Below are positions 59,899 through 64,000 of a stretch of DNA of 64,000 nucleotides, piece by piece. This stretch comes from Martinezella lusitana (GTDB lineage Bacteria > Pseudomonadota > Alphaproteobacteria > Rhizobiales > Rhizobiaceae): the NCBI RefSeq assembly GCF_900094565.1, contig NZ_FMAF01000020.1, positions 1 through 64,000 of the forward strand, written 5' to 3'. The notes under the pieces were generated by a model, which was not told the DNA's origin, made no database searches, and saw only the letters and a list, made by a program, of their open reading frames with translations. How positions within the stretch are numbered: the stretch's first letter is position 1; the number at the start of each line of letters is the position of its first letter. A program made the position numbers and the translations under genes.

Positions 59899-60287
59899 CC
59901 CAGCATCTCGGTTTCAAAGCTGAAGGGCAGCATCTCGTCCATGGTCATGGTCTTCTTCACGCCGGCCTCGTCGCAAAGGTAGATGCGTGTCTCCTTGCTG
60001 GCGAATTCGGCGATCTTCTGCCGGCAGCCGCCGCAGGGCGGGCAGAGCGGCAGCTTTTCCGCAATCACGGCCATCTCGACGATCTTCTTGGCGCCACCCA
60101 TGATCATGTGGCTGATCGCTGTGGGTTCAGCGCACCAGCCCTGCGGGAAGGACAGGTTCTCGATATTGGCGCCGGTATAGATCTTGCCGTCCTCGGCGCG
60201 GATAGCCGCCCCAACGGGAAATTTCGAATAGGGAGCATGGGCGAAAGCCATCGCCCCGCGGGCAGCCTCGAACAGATCATGCGACAT
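59895..60287 (-). CDS. cdd: Cytidine deaminase
   Basis: 130 residues, the usual length of the homotetrameric enzymes. Converts cytidine or deoxycytidine to uridine or deoxyuridine. Zinc ligands and the catalytic glutamate are in WCAEPTA and PCGGCRQ. It is placed three bases after the permease gene and overlaps the phosphorylase gene. Confidence 0.96.
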   Translation of the reverse strand: MSHDLFEAARGAMAFAHAPYSKFPVGAAIRAEDGKIYTGANIENLSFPQGWCAEPTAISHMIMGGAKKIVEMAVIAEKLPLCPPCGGCRQKIAEFASKETRIYLCDEAGVKKTMTMDEMLPFSFETEMLG

Positions 60288-60290
60288 GGA

Positions 60291-61265
60291 CTAGCGCTCC
60301 TTGGTATAGGGCACGCCACCGGCCTTGGGAGGCTTGGCGACACCGATAAAGCCTGCGAGCAGGATGCAGGTGAGGATATAGGGCAGCGCCTGGAAAATCT
60401 GTACCGGCACTTCGCCGATACCCGGAACCGCCTTGCCCTGCATGAAATTGGCGAAGGCATCGAGGAAGCCGAACAGAAGGCAAGTGAACATGACCGGCAC
60501 CGGCTTCCACTTGGCGAAGATCAGCGCCGCAAGTGCAATATAGCCCTTGCCCGCCGACATGTTGTTGATGAAGGCGGCGGACTGGGCGATGGCAAGATAG
60601 GTGCCGGAGAAGCCGCAGAGAATGCCGGCGACGATCAGCGAACGATAGCGCAGCCACTCGACGGAGATACCGGCCGTATCGACGGCACCCGGATTTTCCC
60701 CGACGGCACGCAGCCGCAGGCCGAACCGGGTGCGATAGAGGATCCACCAGGAAATCGGCACGGCGAGGAAGGCGAGATAGGTGAGGATATTGTTGCCGGA
60801 AATGACGTTGGCATAAAGCGGCCCAATGAACGGCACGTCACGCATGGCATCGACGCCGGGCAGCGTGATCGAGGCGAAGCGCGCCGAGCCCGGCAGCGTC
60901 GGCGTGCGGCCGCCCTGGCCGAACCAGGCCTGTCCGAGCACAATGGTCAAGCCGGCGGTCAGGAAGTTGATGGCGACACCGGAGACGATCTGGTTGCCGC
61001 GATTGGTGATCGAAGCGAAGCCATGAAGCAGGCCGAGGACGACCGATATCGCAATGCCGGCGCCAAGCCCGGCCCAGGCCGAACCGGTGACGGAGGCGAC
61101 ACAGGCCGCAGCGAAGGCCGATGCCAGCATCTTGCCTTCGAGGCCGATGTCGAAAATGCCGGCACGCTCGGAAAACAGGCCCGCAAGCGCGGTAAAGATC
61201 AGCGGAATCGACAGGCGGATGGTCGAGCCAAGTATGCTGATGAGAAGATCATAATAGTCCATCAT
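60291..61265 (-). CDS. Nucleoside ABC transporter permease (BmpD/NupC-type, second subunit)
   Basis: 324 residues starting MMDYYDLLISILGSTIRLSIPL; two adjacent ATG codons are possible and GAGG lies five bases before the first. Eight or so membrane helices of the ribose/nucleoside (BPD_transp_2) permease family, with FSERAGIFDIGLEGKML as a hallmark. It pairs with the permease encoded just upstream. The cdd gene follows after three bases. Confidence 0.93.
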   Translation of the reverse strand: MMDYYDLLISILGSTIRLSIPLIFTALAGLFSERAGIFDIGLEGKMLASAFAAACVASVTGSAWAGLGAGIAISVVLGLLHGFASITNRGNQIVSGVAINFLTAGLTIVLGQAWFGQGGRTPTLPGSARFASITLPGVDAMRDVPFIGPLYANVISGNNILTYLAFLAVPISWWILYRTRFGLRLRAVGENPGAVDTAGISVEWLRYRSLIVAGILCGFSGTYLAIAQSAAFINNMSAGKGYIALAALIFAKWKPVPVMFTCLLFGFLDAFANFMQGKAVPGIGEVPVQIFQALPYILTCILLAGFIGVAKPPKAGGVPYTKER

Positions 61266-61272
61266 CCGATCC

Positions 61273-62376
61273 TCACGCCCTGGCAAATTTTTGATAGATG
61301 CGCGCAAGCGCAGGTCGGAACATATATTCCAGGGCGCCGGCGAACAGGATGACGAGGCCCTGGATCACAACGATCATGTCACGCGTGATGTTCGGCATAT
61401 CAAAAGAGAGCGCGTCGCCGCCCTGATAGAGAATACCGAACAGGATCGCCGCCAGAATGATGCCGAACGGATGGTTGCGTCCCATCAACGACACGGCGAT
61501 ACCGACGAAACCGGCGCCGAGCACGAACTCCACCTGCAGGCGCGCGGAGGCTCCCATGACCGGATTAAGTGCCATCATACCGGCGAGACCGCCTGATATC
61601 AGCATGGCGATGACGACCGTGCGTGCATAGGGGATGCCGGCATAGACCGCGGCCGTCGGGCTGAGGCCGAGCGTGCGCATTTCATAGCCGAGCTTGGTGC
61701 GCCAGACGAGAACCCAGACCAGAAAACACATGACCAGCGCGATGAGAAAGGACACGTTGAGCGGCGCTGCCCCAATGGTCGAGCCGAAGATGCCCATCAG
61801 CCAATCAAGCTTCGGAAGTTGGCCGCCCTCGAGAAAGGTGCGGGTTTCCGGTGCCATCTTGCCCGGCACGATCAACACATGCACCAGGATGAAATTCATC
61901 ATCGCCGAGGCGATGAAGTTGAACATGATGGTGGTGATGACGACGTGGCTGCCGCGCTTGGCTTGCAGCCAGGCGGGAATGAGAGCCCAGAGCGCACCGA
62001 AGATGGCCGCGCCGATCACCGCGAAGGGCATCGTCACATACCAGGGCACGTATCTGTCCAGCGCCAGCGCCACCAGGGCGCAACCGAGACCACCGACATA
62101 AGCCTGGCCTTCGGAGCCGATGTTGAACAGACCTGCATGGATGGCGACGGCGACGGAAAGGCCTGTGAAGATGAAGCTGGTGGCATAGTACAGAGTAAAG
62201 CCGATACCCTCACCGCTGCCGAGAGCACCCTGCAGCAGCAGCACAAGGGCATCGAGCGGGCTCTCGCCGATGAACCAGACCACGAGGCCGGAAATCAGAA
62301 AAGCAACGATCAGGTTGAGGATGGGGATCAGGCCGTAATTGATCCAATTTGGAAGTGGAACGGAAGCAGTACTCAT
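61273..62376 (-). CDS. Nucleoside ABC transporter permease (first subunit)
   Basis: 367 residues from the ATG at 62376 (TGAGG upstream), eight membrane helices of the BPD_transp_2 family, with HAGLFNIGSEGQAYVGGLG the characteristic stretch. Permeases of this type together with a double-ABC ATPase and a BMP-type binding protein import purine and pyrimidine nucleosides. The gene lies seven bases after the ATPase gene and seven before the next permease. Confidence 0.93.
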   Translation of the reverse strand: MSTASVPLPNWINYGLIPILNLIVAFLISGLVVWFIGESPLDALVLLLQGALGSGEGIGFTLYYATSFIFTGLSVAVAIHAGLFNIGSEGQAYVGGLGCALVALALDRYVPWYVTMPFAVIGAAIFGALWALIPAWLQAKRGSHVVITTIMFNFIASAMMNFILVHVLIVPGKMAPETRTFLEGGQLPKLDWLMGIFGSTIGAAPLNVSFLIALVMCFLVWVLVWRTKLGYEMRTLGLSPTAAVYAGIPYARTVVIAMLISGGLAGMMALNPVMGASARLQVEFVLGAGFVGIAVSLMGRNHPFGIILAAILFGILYQGGDALSFDMPNITRDMIVVIQGLVILFAGALEYMFRPALARIYQKFARA

Positions 62377-62383
62377 CAAGGCC

Positions 62384-63895
62384 TCATGCCGCAATGCCGG
62401 CCATCATCAGGCCGAGCGTTTGTTCACCGGCCTCAGCCGTTTTTTCACCGACGATATGCCCGGCGAACATGACAAGGATGCGGTCCGACAGCGCGCGGAT
62501 TTCATCCAGCTCCACCGAAACCAGCAGGATCGCCTTGCCGGCATCGCGCATCTCGATGATGCGCCGATGGATGAACTCGATGGCGCCGATGTCGACGCCG
62601 CGCGTCGGCTGACCGATCAGCAGCGCTTTCGGATCGCGCTCGATCTCGCGGGCGACAACGATCTTCTGCTGGTTGCCGCCGGAGAAGTTGGCGGTCTTCA
62701 GCCGCGCGTTCGGCGGGCGGATATCGTATTTCTCGATCTTCTCGACGGCATCCTTGCGCATGGCTTCGAGATCGAGCATTCCGCCCCGGCCGTATTTGAC
62801 GTCGCGGTGATAGCCGAGCATCGAGTTCTCGTATTCCTCGAACTTGAGGACGAGTCCCATGTGATGGCGGTCCTCGGGGATATGGGCAAGGCCCAGGTCG
62901 CGCAGGGCGGCAGGATCGGCCATGCCGATCGGCTTGCCGTGCAGATGGATCTCGCCTGAGGCCGGCTTGCGGATGCCGGCGATCGCCTCCAGCAATTCGG
63001 ACTGGCCGTTTCCGGCCACGCCGGCGATCCCGACGATTTCTCCCGCACGGACATCGAAGGAGACGTTGTCGACCATCGTGACGCCGCGGCCATCCTTGAC
63101 GGTCAGATTGCGTACCGACAGCAGGACGTCGCCGGGATTGGAAGCACCCTTCTCGACGCGCAACAACACGCGGCGGCCGACCATCAGCTCCGCGAGTTCC
63201 TCCACCGTGGTTTCCGCCGTCTTGCGGGTGGCGACCATCTCGCCGCGGCGCATGACCGATACCGTGTCGGTGATCGCCATGATCTCGCGCAGCTTGTGAG
63301 TGATCAGGATGATCGTCTTGCCCTGATCGCGCAGCACGCGGAGAATACGGAACAGATTGTCGGCCTCGGCTGGCGTCAGAACGCCTGTGGGCTCATCGAG
63401 GATGAGGATCTCGGCGCCGCGAAACATTGCCTTCAGGATCTCGACGCGCTGCTGCTGGCCGACGGGAAGCTCCTCGATCAATGTGTCCGGATCGACCTCC
63501 AGGCCGTAATCCTTCTCCAGACGACTAAGCTCGGCGCGCGCGGCTGCGACGCCCTTGGCGAGCAACGCGCCGCCTTCGGCACCCAGCATCACGTTTTCGA
63601 GCACGGTGAAATTATCGACCAGCATGAAATGCTGGTGCACCATGCCGATGCCGGCGGCGATTGCCGCCTGGCTATCACGGATGGCGATGGGATTGCCGTT
63701 GATGCGGATCTCGCCGCTGTCAGCGTGATAGAATCCGTAGATGATCGACATGAGCGTCGATTTCCCGGCACCGTTTTCGCCGATGATCCCGTGGATCGAG
63801 CCTTTGGCGACGGTCAGGTTGATATCTTTATTGGCGTGGACAGCACCGAATTTTTTGTCGATGCCCACGAGCTCGATGGCAGGTGTTTGGCTCAC
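62384..63895 (-). CDS. Nucleoside ABC transporter double ATP-binding protein
   Basis: 503 residues with two ABC domains. The first has Walker A GENGAGKST and Walker B ILILDEPT; its signature segment reads LPVGQQQRVEILKA. The second has a degenerate Walker A (GVAGNGQSELLEAIAG) and the signature NFSGGNQQKIVVARE. This pattern is usual for RbsA-like ATPases and for those paired with BMP-type binding proteins. It energises the two permeases encoded downstream. The upstream hairpin at 63932-63967 probably limits its transcription relative to the binding-protein gene. Confidence 0.94.
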   Translation of the reverse strand: MSQTPAIELVGIDKKFGAVHANKDINLTVAKGSIHGIIGENGAGKSTLMSIIYGFYHADSGEIRINGNPIAIRDSQAAIAAGIGMVHQHFMLVDNFTVLENVMLGAEGGALLAKGVAAARAELSRLEKDYGLEVDPDTLIEELPVGQQQRVEILKAMFRGAEILILDEPTGVLTPAEADNLFRILRVLRDQGKTIILITHKLREIMAITDTVSVMRRGEMVATRKTAETTVEELAELMVGRRVLLRVEKGASNPGDVLLSVRNLTVKDGRGVTMVDNVSFDVRAGEIVGIAGVAGNGQSELLEAIAGIRKPASGEIHLHGKPIGMADPAALRDLGLAHIPEDRHHMGLVLKFEEYENSMLGYHRDVKYGRGGMLDLEAMRKDAVEKIEKYDIRPPNARLKTANFSGGNQQKIVVAREIERDPKALLIGQPTRGVDIGAIEFIHRRIIEMRDAGKAILLVSVELDEIRALSDRILVMFAGHIVGEKTAEAGEQTLGLMMAGIAA

Positions 63896-63931
63896 TATAG
63901 GGGGCTCCAGAAACCAGATTCCGGATAAGAA

Positions 63932-63967
63932 AAGGGCGTATGACGTTTTGATCCGTCATACGCCCTT
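63932..63967 (-). terminator. Perfect 14-bp hairpin between the binding-protein and ATPase genes
   Basis: On the minus strand AAGGGCGTATGACG, loop GATCAAAA, CGTCATACGCCCTT, then TTCTTATCC. The stem is perfect over 14 bp. It lies nine bases past a probable stop codon of the upstream gene and 36 bases before the ATPase start, the place of a partial terminator or mRNA-stabilising hairpin. Confidence 0.8.
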
Positions 63968-63975
63968 GTTTCATA

Positions 63976-64000
63976 TCAGCTCTTCGGGCAGGCGTTGTCG
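63976..64000 (-). CDS. 3' end of an upstream gene, probably the BMP-family binding protein
   Basis: Only the last eight codons or so are inside the window; one frame reads ...DNACPKS and stop (TGA at 63976-63978). A second frame also ends here with a TGA at 63971, so the frame is not certain. The importer needs a BMP-type nucleoside-binding lipoprotein or periplasmic protein, and this is the normal place for its gene (inference). Confidence 0.45.

Overview
The window looks like chromosomal DNA from a fast-growing rhizobium (Alphaproteobacteria, Hyphomicrobiales; Rhizobium or a close relative). The supports are the high GC content, the dense short-spaced operons, the rhizobial palindromic intergenic repeats, a Caulobacter/Agrobacterium-type Tad pilus locus and many solute transporters. 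This placement rests on gene content and sequence style, not on a database search. No rRNA, tRNA, prophage or CRISPR array was seen.

Left part (1-13.6 kb): a partial IS5-type transposase runs off the left edge. Next come a MurR/RpiR regulator, SDR oxidoreductase and GH20 beta-N-acetylhexosaminidase (minus strand), divergent from an NTF2-like protein, an M81 (MlrC-type) metallopeptidase and a D-serine dehydratase/D-threonine aldolase-like PLP enzyme (plus strand). A minus-strand operon follows: Gfo/Idh/MocA oxidoreductase, two permeases, a binding protein and a UgpC/MsmK-type ATPase of a CUT1 carbohydrate importer.

Polysaccharide part (13.8-22.4 kb): GT25 glycosyltransferase with an apparent AUU start, membrane nucleotide-sugar 4,6-dehydratase (CapD/FlaA1 type), kinase-less Wzz-type chain-length protein, secreted GH5 glycanase, Wzy-like polymerase and acyltransferase-3. 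Together they suggest synthesis, length control, acetylation and trimming of a surface polysaccharide.

Middle part (22.6-41.9 kb): purU, cytochrome b561, a three-part fusion (APH-type kinase, degenerate M23 domain, class III aminotransferase fold), two small proteins, and a P1 peptidase / LysR / dipeptide-type ABC importer / amidase set that carries no ATPase gene. Then an Lrp/EamA divergon, a small protein, MarR and NlpC/P60, leucyl aminopeptidase, tadD and a LysE exporter.

Tad part (42.1-53.2 kb): minus strand pilA, cpaA, cpaB-F, tadB and tadC. The plus strand, divergent from pilA, has a stand-alone secretin N-terminal-domain protein and two TadE/F minor pilins.

Right part (53.4-64 kb): nucleoside salvage in two converging operons. 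deoB-add-upp is on the plus strand. A nucleoside ABC importer with cdd, purine nucleoside phosphorylase, deoC and deoA is on the minus strand. Imported nucleosides would be deaminated, phosphorolysed and routed through deoxyribose-5-phosphate to central metabolism, while uracil is salvaged by Upp.
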